Source: Flavobacterium sp.
GTDB lineage: Bacteria; Bacteroidota; Bacteroidia; Flavobacteriales; Flavobacteriaceae
Assembly (NCBI RefSeq): GCF_004295795.1
Contig: NZ_SEBR01000009.1
Coordinates: 91,177-155,176 of the forward strand
Direction of reading: 5' to 3'
DNA: 64,000 nt
Position 1 is the first letter of the stretch; the number at the start of each line of letters is the position of its first letter. The position numbers and the translations under genes are program-made. The notes under the pieces are model-generated. The model worked only from the letters and a program-made list of their open reading frames with translations. It did not search any database and was not told the DNA's origin. Positions 6,985 to 16,100 of this stretch are shown here, piece after piece.

Positions 6985-9906
6985 ATGAACGCGCGAATCA
7001 AAACCATAGTACTCAAAAGCCTGAAATGGCTAGGAATAGGAATCGCATCGATTTTGTTGCTGCTGTTTCTTATCCCGATTTTGTTTCCGGGACAATTGGC
7101 CGATCAGGTCAAAGCCTTCGCCAACAAAAAGCTCAAGGGCGAACTCAATTTCACCGAAGCCAACATTTCGTTTTTCAACCATTTTCCGTCTTTGACCGTG
7201 ACTTTGGAAGATTTCTCGCTCAAAGGTTCGGCTCCGTTCGAGAAAGATACTTTGCTTGCCGCCGATGAAGTTTCGTTCGGGATCAACCTCAAGCGACTCA
7301 TTTTCGACAGCCAGATCAGCATTGACGAGATTTATGTCGACAATTCGGTCGTGAATGTCATGGTGAATAAAGCCGGACAGGCGAATTACAACGTTTATGT
7401 GTCCGAAGACAAAGAACCAGATCTGGACACGGTTTCAAATACGTCACTCCGTCTGGATCGCATCGACATTTCGCATTGCCGACTCAAATATGACGATCAA
7501 TCGGCGGGAATTTTGGTTTCCGCCCAAGATTTCAACTACCTGGGAAAGGGAAATTTCGACCAGAACGTTTTCGATCTTGAAACCGATGCCGACATCAAGA
7601 ACTTCGATTTCGTCTACAACGGCGAACCTTATCTGCAAAAGAAAAACGTGAGTGCCGAACTCGTGACACGCATCAACACCAATGCCTTGACATTCGCTTT
7701 CCAGAGAAATGACCTCAAGATCAACCAACTTCCGATTGATTTTAAAGGCGAACTTGCGATTCTCAAAAGCGGTTATGTGATCGATGTGCGCGTTTCGAGT
7801 ATGGGAAGCAATCTCAAGGATTTGTTCACGGCGCTTCCGCCTGAATACGTGACTTGGCTCGAAAGTTCGAAAGTCAAGGGCGACATCGATTTGCTTTTGA
7901 TGTTCAAAGGCCGATACGACGCCGCCACGAAGCGTCAGCCATCGCTTTCGTTCAACACGAGAATCACCGACGGTTATATCGAATACAAAGACGCGCCTTT
8001 CCCGACTTCTGACATCGATCTCGATTTTGCGGCAGTGCTTCCGGCGTTGAACACCGACAGTTTGTCGATCAAACTCAATTCGCTTAGGTTCAAGCTCGGA
8101 AAGGAATATTTCAAGGCGTTCGTCGAAACCAAAGGGCTTGACAATATGTTGGTCAAAGCCGATATAAAAGGAAAACTCGACCTCGAGGCACTCGACAAAT
8201 CGCTTGGTCTGAGCAATCTCGACATGAAAGGAAAACTCGATGTAAACGTCGAATCGAACGGCTATTACAATGCCGCGAAACGTCTTTTCCCGAAAACGAA
8301 AGGTCGCGTATTGTTGCAAAATGCGTGGTTGAAAACCGAATATTATCCAAATCCCATTTCCGATATCAATTTCGACATAAACGCGTTGAACAACGACGGA
8401 ACGCTAAACGGAACGACAGTGGTGATCAAACCCGCGAATTTCACGTTCGAAGGCAATCCTTTCCATCTTGACGCCCGCGTTTCCAATCTCGACGACGTGA
8501 TTTATGACGTGAAGGCGAAGGGCGTGATCGACATCGGGAAAATCTATAAGGTTTTCAGGCAAAAAGGCGTCGATGTAACTGGTTTTATCAAGTCGGATGT
8601 TCGGTTGAAAGGCCGACAAAGTTATGCCACGACCGGAAAATACTCGAAACTCGATAACTCCGGAACGCTTCTTATCCGCGACATAAAAGCGTCGATGGAA
8701 ACGTTTCCGAAACCGTTTTTCATAAGCGAAGGCAGTTTTGTGTTCGACCGCGAAAAGATGAATTTCAAGAAGTTTCTGGCCACTTACGGACAATCTGATT
8801 TTGCGCTTAACGGAAAACTCATCAACGCCATCAATTATTTGTTCGAGAAACGCGGCACATTGCACGGCGATTTCAAGCTCGATTCGAAATACGTGAACGT
8901 AAACGAATTCATGGCTTTGGAATCTGGAACGAATACCGATAAAAAACCCGAGATCGAAGCCGAGAAAAAGGCAAGTCCGCAGGCCTCGGGCGTGATTGTC
9001 GTTCCTACGAACCTCGACGTTTTCCTTACGACGAACATTAACAAAGTTACTTACGACAAATTCAATCTCGAGAACATCGAAGGCACGGTCGGCGTGAGCA
9101 AAGGACAGGTTTTGTTCAAAGGCACGCAACTCGATATCATTGGTGCGACATTGAATCTCGACGGAATGTACGACGACGCATCACCCAAAAAAGCCGGTTT
9201 CGATTTGCGTTTCCGGGCGCGCAATTTCGACGTGAAACGCGCGTTCAACGAAATCGAGATGTTCAAGGAACTGGCGACTTCTGCGGGAAAAGCCGAAGGA
9301 ATCATTTCGGTCGATTACAAACTCAACGGTGAACTCGATGCCAACATGAATCCGGTTTATCCATCGCTTGAAGGCGGCGGCGTGGTGACTTTGAAGGCGA
9401 TAAAAATCCGCGGGCTCAAGATGTTCGGAAGCATTTCTGACAAAACCGGCTCTGACGGACTCAACGATCCCGATTTATCGCGTGTCGACATTAAAACCAA
9501 CATCAAGAACAATGTAATCGAAGTCGAAAGAACGCGCATGAAAGTTGCCGTTTTCCGACTCCGATTCGAGGGAAAAACGAGCTTCGACGGACAATTGGCG
9601 TTGCGGATGCGACTTGGTTTGCCGCCGTTCGGACTCGTCGGAATCCCGATAGCGATCACCGGAACACACGAAGATCCAAAGGTGAAAGTGTTCAGCAAAA
9701 CCACCGAAGCTGTCAAGGAAACGCCGTTCAAAGGAAACAAAACCATCGACGATTCCAAGGGAAATGCGACGCCGGCCAAGACTTTGGTAGATAAAAAAGA
9801 AGCGTCCGACGAAAAGGAAAAGTCCAAAGACGAGAAAAAATCCGACGCTAAAAAAGAGGAGGACAAAAAGAAATCCGATGCTAAAAAATCCGAAGACAAG
9901 CAATAG
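6985..9906 (+). CDS. AsmA-family inner membrane protein
   Basis: A 973-residue AsmA-like protein. Members of this family are anchored in the inner membrane and have a long periplasmic beta-structured part of the bridge-like lipid-transfer type; in other bacteria they affect outer-membrane lipid homeostasis. One transmembrane segment lies at about 13-37 (IGIASILLLLFLIPILF), followed by the typical AsmA opening in which a PSLTVTLEDFSLKG strand precedes repeated beta-strand units with DLDL patterns. The AsmA C-terminal region is near 780-900 (GGGVVTLKAIKIRGLKMFGS). The last ~60 residues are a low-complexity Lys/Asp/Ser/Glu tail. The start is supported by the -7 box directly upstream. Convergent with another AsmA-like gene at 10660-12243. 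Confidence 0.88.
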   Translation: MNARIKTIVLKSLKWLGIGIASILLLLFLIPILFPGQLADQVKAFANKKLKGELNFTEANISFFNHFPSLTVTLEDFSLKGSAPFEKDTLLAADEVSFGINLKRLIFDSQISIDEIYVDNSVVNVMVNKAGQANYNVYVSEDKEPDLDTVSNTSLRLDRIDISHCRLKYDDQSAGILVSAQDFNYLGKGNFDQNVFDLETDADIKNFDFVYNGEPYLQKKNVSAELVTRINTNALTFAFQRNDLKINQLPIDFKGELAILKSGYVIDVRVSSMGSNLKDLFTALPPEYVTWLESSKVKGDIDLLLMFKGRYDAATKRQPSLSFNTRITDGYIEYKDAPFPTSDIDLDFAAVLPALNTDSLSIKLNSLRFKLGKEYFKAFVETKGLDNMLVKADIKGKLDLEALDKSLGLSNLDMKGKLDVNVESNGYYNAAKRLFPKTKGRVLLQNAWLKTEYYPNPISDINFDINALNNDGTLNGTTVVIKPANFTFEGNPFHLDARVSNLDDVIYDVKAKGVIDIGKIYKVFRQKGVDVTGFIKSDVRLKGRQSYATTGKYSKLDNSGTLLIRDIKASMETFPKPFFISEGSFVFDREKMNFKKFLATYGQSDFALNGKLINAINYLFEKRGTLHGDFKLDSKYVNVNEFMALESGTNTDKKPEIEAEKKASPQASGVIVVPTNLDVFLTTNINKVTYDKFNLENIEGTVGVSKGQVLFKGTQLDIIGATLNLDGMYDDASPKKAGFDLRFRARNFDVKRAFNEIEMFKELATSAGKAEGIISVDYKLNGELDANMNPVYPSLEGGGVVTLKAIKIRGLKMFGSISDKTGSDGLNDPDLSRVDIKTNIKNNVIEVERTRMKVAVFRLRFEGKTSFDGQLALRMRLGLPPFGLVGIPIAITGTHEDPKVKVFSKTTEAVKETPFKGNKTIDDSKGNATPAKTLVDKKEASDEKEKSKDEKKSDAKKEEDKKKSDAKKSEDKQ

Positions 9907-9935
9907 TCGTTTCGATAGCAAATAACAGACAACAA

Positions 9936-9969
9936 ACCGAAAGCCACCAAAAAAGCTTTCGGTTTTTTT
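9936..9969 (+). terminator. Rho-independent terminator after AsmA-like gene
   Basis: ACCGAAAGC (9936-9944) pairs perfectly with GCTTTCGGT (9955-9963) across a 10-nt A-rich loop, followed by T7 and TGTG. Confidence 0.88.
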
Positions 9970-9989
9970 GTGTCGGATCAACCGCAGAT

Positions 9990-10600
9990 TCAGGAATTTA
10001 TGTGGCGAACCGGAATAAAATTCGCGAATTTGCGGTTTAAATAGGTTTGGAAATTTGACGCGAGAGAAACTTGAATCAGTCATGCATTTGTGCATTCGTA
10101 GCTTGATTATTTTGGCCACGAATGCACGAATAAAAATCAGCCGCGAATTCATGTGACGAACCGAAAGCAAATTCGCGAATTCGCGGTTAAAATCGGTTTG
10201 GAAATTAATTATTTTGGGCCACGAATACACGAATACACGAATAGAGAGTAGCCGCGAATTCGCCAATTCATGTGATGAACCGGAATAAAATTCGCGAATT
10301 CGCGGTTTAAATAGGTTTGGAAATTTGACGCGAGAGAAACTTGAATCAGTCATGCATTTGTACATTCGTGGCTTGATTATTTTGGCCACGAATGCACGAA
10401 TAAAAATCAGCCGCGAATTCATGTGACGAACCGAAAGCAAATTCGCGAATTCGCGGATAAAATCGGTTTGAAAAGTTGAGGCGAGAGAAACTTGAATCAG
10501 TCATGCATTCGTGCATTCGTGGCTTAATTATTCCAGCCACGAATGCACGAATAAAAAATTAGCCGCGAATTCGCGAATTCATGTGACGAGCCGAGAAAAA
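9990..10600. repeat. Array of interlaced palindromic intergenic repeats
   Basis: Four degenerate units of about 110-160 bp. Each has a module with ATTCGCGAATTCGCGG (containing the palindrome AATTCGCGAATT) and a module with a long hairpin ending GCCACGAATGCACGAAT. The block at about 10001-10200 recurs almost unchanged 270 bases downstream (10271-10470), and the hairpin module recurs again ~151 bases after that. The last hairpin is a perfect 18-bp inverted repeat (10507-10524 with 10535-10552, 10-nt loop). The first copy has mismatches in the same stem. The array fills the gap between two convergent genes. I see no gene in it: frames open across it merely translate the repeat. Confidence 0.9.
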
Positions 10601-10659
10601 ACTCGTGATTTAAAGGCAAAACAAGGATCATCCGAAGCAAATATCCGAGGCAAAAAAAA

Positions 10660-12243
10660 TCAACCTAGTTTTTCAGAAACCATGATTTTCTTCAAACCCT
10701 CGGCGATCGACTTCCAGAACATATTGTAAAACGATTTGTCTTTTTCGCGTTCTACCTCGATTTCAGTGCGTTTCACCTTTTCCTTGGTGTCGTTTTTCAC
10801 GAAAAGATTCGCGACGCCAGACAGAAATCTGTTCTTTTTCTTGCGGTCGTTTTTCTGGAAAACCGTCACTTTAAGATCATCGTAATTGATTCCGAAAGTC
10901 CCTTTCGAGCCGTTGTCGTTTCCGCGAAAATCAAAATAAACCTCGTCCAGAATGCCTTTCGCGCTAAAGTTCATATAAGGTTTGCTGAATTGCTCCAGGC
11001 GCTCGACCGGAAAACTCAAAATGCTTCCCTTGATGTGAAAGCCGTCCGATTTATCGAGCACATTCAGCGTCCAATTTGCTTTGAGCGGCGCTACGTCCAT
11101 GAATTTGGCGTCTATCAGAATTTGTACATCGGGTAACTTTTTCTGTTCGAATCCGCTGTAAACGTGCAATGCCGTAAGATTAAACGGGCTCCAACGCAAT
11201 TTTCCGGGCGCGACGTCGTTGTTCTGTTCTTCGTATTCGAGAACCGAATTCCGAACGGCCAAAGTATCGACGCGCAAATCGAAATTCATGTCGCGCAACA
11301 AGGCGTTGTAAAGTTTTTTCTTGCGCAGATCGTCGGTTTTGCGCTTGTCGCGGTAAATGTTCGCATTCACGCGATCAAGTCTGACAGTTTTGGAGTGCAC
11401 GAACAAAGTGTCGTCTTCGCGAAATCCCCACGAAAGTTGTTCAAGACTCAATTTGTCGACTTTTATGTTGTACATATCGCGTTCGGAATCGATGGATTTC
11501 AAGAAATTGACCCGGCTCATGTCGCACAGATATTCGAGTTTGTCGACAGAAAAACCAGCATTCGTAGTACTGATTTTTCCGCATCTCACGTGATATTGCA
11601 AATTGGGTTTGTAGAAAACGCTGTCGCAGGAAAACGCGTAAGTTTTATACGAAAACGGCACTTTCCGCTTGAGTTGTTTGTCGTTTATGCCGATTCCGGT
11701 GAGTTCAGCCGAGATATTGTTGGCGCGCAGCATCGGTTTTTCGTTCTTCGGATACAAAATCGTAACGTCGCCATTGTTCAGTTTTACTTCGGATACATTG
11801 ATAATGTTCTCAAAAGGCTTCACGACATCCGAACTCAAACTTTTCGAGTAATTGATTTTTGAGTCGTCTTTCTTGTAAAGCGTTACTGTCGGCTTGTTCA
11901 CGACGATTGCCGAAGCTTTTATCCTATCCGAAACAAGCAAACTCCAAATGCTGAAATGTTGCACTTCGATCGATTTCACCGTCGCGTAAATACCTTGTTT
12001 GTGAAGCGTGTCCTTTAGTGCGGCCTTTGGAACGACGGTAATGTCCGAAGCTTTTATCGTGGCCGTGAGCAACGAAACGTGCAGGTTTTTGTAAGTGATG
12101 AAATAGGGCGATTTGTTCTTTTCGTTGATGATTTTCGGCAGTTCGTTGTTCACCCAATAGTAGTTGAAGTAAAGTCCGAAGGCGGAAATTACGAGGATTA
12201 GCGCGCCAAAACTGATGAGAAATCTCTTGAGCCATTTGTTCAT
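10660..12243 (-). CDS. AsmA/DUF748-like membrane-anchored envelope protein
   Basis: A 527-residue protein with one N-terminal transmembrane helix (about 6-30, LISFGALILVISAFGLYF) and a periplasmic part made of beta-strand-rich repeats, such as SLLTATIKASDITVVPK, IEVQHFSIWSL and VTLYKKD. This pattern resembles AsmA and DUF748 proteins, but I see no signature that fixes the family. A basic segment near the C terminus (KNDRKKKNRF, residues about 470-480) precedes a final amphipathic stretch. It is transcribed towards the larger AsmA-like gene at 6985-9906, with the repeat array between them. Start ATG at 12241-12243. The function is inferred only from the fold-like pattern. Confidence 0.7.
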   Translation of the reverse strand: MNKWLKRFLISFGALILVISAFGLYFNYYWVNNELPKIINEKNKSPYFITYKNLHVSLLTATIKASDITVVPKAALKDTLHKQGIYATVKSIEVQHFSIWSLLVSDRIKASAIVVNKPTVTLYKKDDSKINYSKSLSSDVVKPFENIINVSEVKLNNGDVTILYPKNEKPMLRANNISAELTGIGINDKQLKRKVPFSYKTYAFSCDSVFYKPNLQYHVRCGKISTTNAGFSVDKLEYLCDMSRVNFLKSIDSERDMYNIKVDKLSLEQLSWGFREDDTLFVHSKTVRLDRVNANIYRDKRKTDDLRKKKLYNALLRDMNFDLRVDTLAVRNSVLEYEEQNNDVAPGKLRWSPFNLTALHVYSGFEQKKLPDVQILIDAKFMDVAPLKANWTLNVLDKSDGFHIKGSILSFPVERLEQFSKPYMNFSAKGILDEVYFDFRGNDNGSKGTFGINYDDLKVTVFQKNDRKKKNRFLSGVANLFVKNDTKEKVKRTEIEVEREKDKSFYNMFWKSIAEGLKKIMVSEKLG

Positions 12244-12310
12244 ACAATTAAATTAATCAATAATGCCGACAGGTTTGGGACATTGTGATATTTTTACGAA
12301 AATGATTTTT

Positions 12311-12655
12311 ATGAAGACATTCCTCAAAATAGCGGCCGTTATGCTTTTGCTGATTTCGGTTCCGACGCTGGCGCAAAGCAAATCGGTCACAATAAAAACG
12401 AACATCAATTGCGATCACTGCAAGCAATGCCCAAGTTGTGGCGGTAAATTCCAGAAAACACTTATAAAGGAATCGGGAATTCAGATGGTGATTTTGGACG
12501 AACAAAAAATGACGCTCAAAGTTACTTACAACTCCAAAAAGACAGATCCGCAAGCCATAAAAGTGGCCATAAGTAAATTGGGCTATGACGCCGATGAAAT
12601 CAAAGCCGATCCGAAAGGTTTCGAACAGCTCGACAGCTGTTGCAAGCCGGGTTGA
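12311..12655 (+). CDS. Exported heavy-metal-associated (HMA-like) domain protein with Cys ladder
   Basis: A 114-residue protein from the ATG at 12311; an in-frame ATG 9 bases upstream is an alternative. The signal peptide spans about residues 1-22 (MLLLISVPTLAQS). The rest has the beta-alpha-beta-beta-alpha-beta outline of a heavy-metal-associated domain: VTIKTNINCDHC, then VILDEQKMTLKVTYN, then AIKVAISKLGYDAD. The metal-binding loop is unusual. Instead of GMTCxxC it has four Cys at positions 34, 37, 40 and 43, each separated by two residues, and another adjacent pair near the C terminus (110-111). A periplasmic copper- or zinc-binding role is plausible but not shown. No metal-transport gene is adjacent. 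Confidence 0.75.
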   Translation: MKTFLKIAAVMLLLISVPTLAQSKSVTIKTNINCDHCKQCPSCGGKFQKTLIKESGIQMVILDEQKMTLKVTYNSKKTDPQAIKVAISKLGYDADEIKADPKGFEQLDSCCKPG

Positions 12656-12744
12656 CAAACCGTAATATTTTTAACATTCGGCTGTGAGGTCGCGTCAACA
12701 AACGAACTTCGCGTCCTGCGAATGGGTTTATCTGTAACTATTGA

Positions 12745-13119
12745 ATGTTATCCGATAAAAATCCCAAAGCGATTGTTCCTAGCTTGGTAAAAAGGCCAAA
12801 AGCTATGAATACACACACGATAATCCTCAAATGCAAAGGCAACAAAATGCCCGATCTTTCACGCCTGGAATCGTGTTTCGACGCGATCATGGAAAATCCG
12901 CAAATCGAATATTTCGGACGCAACGGAAGGCGGCTTTATTCGAATCCGAAAGCGATCATGGAAAGCCTGAACGGAAAATTCTTCCTTCAGTTTTCTTTCA
13001 GGCACTTGTTGCAACTCGACAGCGTGCACGCTTTCGCCATCATAAAATCGGCGCTAAAGAACAAAATGGTTCGCAAAATCAGCAACGAAGGTGACGCGCT
13101 CGAAGTCATTCTTCCATAA
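12745..13119 (+). CDS. Conserved hypothetical protein
   Basis: I do not recognise this 124-residue protein. It has no signal peptide or membrane segment. The N-terminal 20 residues are basic and weakly ordered, and an internal ATG at 12805 (MNTHTIILKC) would give a compact 104-residue protein beginning with a beta-strand, which may be the real start. The core alternates charged helix (DLSRLESCFDAIMENP) with short aromatic strands (YFGRNGRRLYS, FFLQFSFRHLL) and ends in a strand EVILP. Codon use matches its neighbours. It ends in a shared terminator with the convergent surface-protein gene. Confidence 0.55.
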   Translation: MLSDKNPKAIVPSLVKRPKAMNTHTIILKCKGNKMPDLSRLESCFDAIMENPQIEYFGRNGRRLYSNPKAIMESLNGKFFLQFSFRHLLQLDSVHAFAIIKSALKNKMVRKISNEGDALEVILP

Positions 13120-13146
13120 AAAAGACCTCGCGCAGGCAAGGTCTTC
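13119..13146. terminator. Bidirectional terminator between convergent genes
   Basis: AAGACCT (13122-13128) pairs with AGGTCTT (13139-13145) over a 10-nt loop. On the minus strand the stem is followed by TTTTTTATGG, a good U-run for the surface-protein gene; on the plus strand the tail is only TTCTTCG, so it is weaker in that direction. Confidence 0.8.
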
Positions 13147-13165
13147 TTCGTGCTCAACAATCGAT

Positions 13166-16100
13166 TTATTTTTTCGGACTTTGTTTTCTTGAGTAGTTGA
13201 TAGCCGATTCCGGAAGGCGCTCGAACCTTACGTTCTGTCCGTCGAAGTGGATCGATTTTCCTTCTTTTTCCTGTTCGGCATTTATTACGTCTATCATTTT
13301 CTGGTCAAAATCGCTCGCCATTACGGTTGTTGAAATCTCGACGCCGTTCTCAAAACCATTCTGCGTTCCGACGGCGACCCAATTGAAGCTGGCATTGCTC
13401 GTGCCCGAGCCATTTTCGGTTACATAAAATCCTTGAGTCGTCACGCGGCTCACGAAAACGCCTTTGGTTTCCTGGGTTGGCGTCACCGTGACATTGATCG
13501 TTTCGGGATCGCCCACAGATTCGGAAAAACTTTTCTTGAAAGGAATAAAAACCGTCCCGTTTTGCAGTTGTCCGCGACCTCTTGTCATTACGTCGATTTC
13601 AGTCGATGTCGGAACGTATGTCGCCGTTCTTTCGGATGAACCGTTGTCGGTAAGTTTTACGATTGGTTCGTTCACGATGGTTTTTCCTTGGACGTAAGCT
13701 CCGAATTCGCGTCCGTGCGAGAACATTCCATATTCAGAACCCGCGATGTAGCCGCCCATGAATCCGCCTCTGATGCCAAGCCCGATATTGTTGTTGGCTT
13801 TTTCTGTTCCGATGTTTTTCTGTGCGAAACGATTTCCGTTGTTCGTCAACGCGATTCCGCCAATGGCGCCGGCTCCGTAAACGCTGTAAAAGATCCCCGA
13901 CGCGCCTCGGTAACCCAAAATCCCAAAGTTCGAATTCCCGCCAAAACCAAGCACGCCGCCCGACGTATCCGGAATAGAAGTGCCGGAACCAACCGGAAGA
14001 ATATCTCCGATGACGCCGTATAAAAACGAATTCTGTGTGATGCTTGTCGTGGGAACGCGCGATCCGAAGTTGCCGTAAACGCCACTTGACGCGCCTTGAT
14101 TCGCAGTGTTGTACGAACCGCCGCTGAAACCGATTCCCGGCGTCAGCGAGTTGTTTTCTCCCAAAACGCCTGCCGCTTTCCAGTTTCCGGCCGCTGTTTC
14201 GTCGATCACGCCGTGAACTCCTATCGGAATAAACGCTGTTGTCGATCCGTCGGCTTGACCGACAACGCCTTCATTGCCTTTCACGTAAGTCGAAAGCGAG
14301 GTTTTCGTCAGGCCGACAAGCCCGTAACCAGTATTGTTCGAAGCGCCCAAAACACCTATTCCGGCCGCATCCGCATAAGACGCAAAACCGCGTTTGGCAG
14401 TAGCATTTCCATAACCCGTAAAATTGGTATAAGAAGTGGACGAAGTGTGAACCGAAACCACATCGCGCGAATCTTCGCCGCTCGCTTTACCGAAAACGCC
14501 CACGCCCTGAACGCGAAGGCCGTTTGCCGGAGCCGCGTTCGCCGGAGCAAAAGTCGCACCGATAGTCACATTCGAAGTCGTTCCCATTCTCAAACCTTCG
14601 GCTCCGTTCGTGCTCAAAGACAAAACGTCCGCCGCCGGACTGAAAAGACCTGTGTTTGTGTCGGTCGCAAATGAATAGAACGGAAGCAAAGCCGTTCCCA
14701 AAGCCAAAGCGTGAACTTGGTCGGCGTTTGGAATTCTGAGCTTTGTCGTGCCGTTCGTCGCAAAATCGAGATTGTCGGGATTCGAACTGAAAACGCCCGT
14801 ATTAGTGTCGGTTTGGAACGAATAAACAGGAAGCGCTGCCGTTCCAAGCGAGTACGATTGCAATTGTCCGTTGTTGGCATTGCTGATATTCCAGCGATCT
14901 GCCGAGCCGGTTTTGATGCGCAGGTCAGCGGCATCGGTCGTTCCTACAAAATTCGTTCCCGGAAGCGTCCCGGCATTTCCGGTTGTCGTCCAGTCGTTGT
15001 TGAAACCCGTAGCGACTTTCACCCAGACGGCTCCGTCCCAATAATAATAACTCGGAACGACATTGTTTGGCGCAACGCCCGAAGTTGCCGTATTGTAAAC
15101 CATTTCCGAAACAGTCGGCAAAGTCAATGGCGATGCGGAGTTTGTAGCAGTCAAGGCAACTCTCGGAATCAAAACGCCTTCGGTCGCGCTGTTCACGTCG
15201 AGCATCGCATTTGCCGTCGCGGCTCCAATCACGAAACGTCCGGCGTTGTCGAATCTCGCTCTTTCGGTGCCATTCGTCGTCACCGAAAGCGCATCTGCCG
15301 ACGGGCTGAAAACGCCGGTGTTGGTATCCGTTTGAAAAGAATACGACGGAAGAGCCGCCGTTCCCAGCGAATACGATTGCAATTGGCCGTTGTTCGCGTT
15401 GCTGATGTTCCAGCGGTCAGTGCCGTCGGTTTTGATTCTCACGTCGACTGCATCGGTCGTGCCGATAAAATTAGTGCCCGCGACCGTTCCTGAATTTCCG
15501 GTCAAAGCCCAGTCGTTGTTCACTCCCGTGGCGAGTCTTATCCAGGATGCGCCGCCCCAATAATAATATCCGGGCGTAACATTAAAAGGTGCAGTTCCGG
15601 CGTTTGCGTTGTTGAAAACCATTTCAGAATTCGTGGGCGTCGTAAGTGGCAAAGCCGAATTGGTAGCCGTCAAAGCGACCCGAGGAATCAAAAGGCCTTC
15701 GTTGGCGCTGTTCACGTCGAGCATCGCGTTTGCCGATGTCGCGCCAACAACCAGACGTCCGCTGGCGTCGACCCTTGCGCGCTCAATGCCGAAAGTCGCA
15801 AAACCGATCGCATCGGCGGACGGACTGAAAATTCCAGTATTAGTGTCCGTTTGGAAAGAATATGCGGGAATTGGCGCGGTGCCGAGTGAGTACGACTGCA
15901 ATTGGCCGTTGTTTGTATTGCTGATGTTCCAGCGGTCGGTGCCGTTGGTCTTGATGCGCACGTCGATTGCGTCAGTGGTTCCGATGAAGTTCGTGCCTGC
16001 GACCGTTCCGGCATTTCCGGTCAGCGCCCAAAATGTATTGGAACCCGTGGAAAGCCGAATCCAGGTCGTTCCGTCCCAATAGTAATAGCCGGGCGTGACC

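Noticed and set aside
9475..10440. 321-codon minus-strand frame running through the repeat array into the AsmA-like gene
   Set aside because: The protein contains the repeat translated several times (HMNSRLIFIRAFVAKIIK), then antisense of the Lys-rich AsmA tail. It is low-complexity repeat DNA, not a gene.
9990..10600. CRISPR array
   Set aside because: Units differ in length and sequence, the intervening segments are themselves repeated, the repeat is 100 or more bases, and there is no cas gene nearby.
12257..12658. 133-codon minus-strand frame opposite the HMA-like gene
   Set aside because: Antisense to a gene with signal peptide and domain pattern; no promoter or family evidence.
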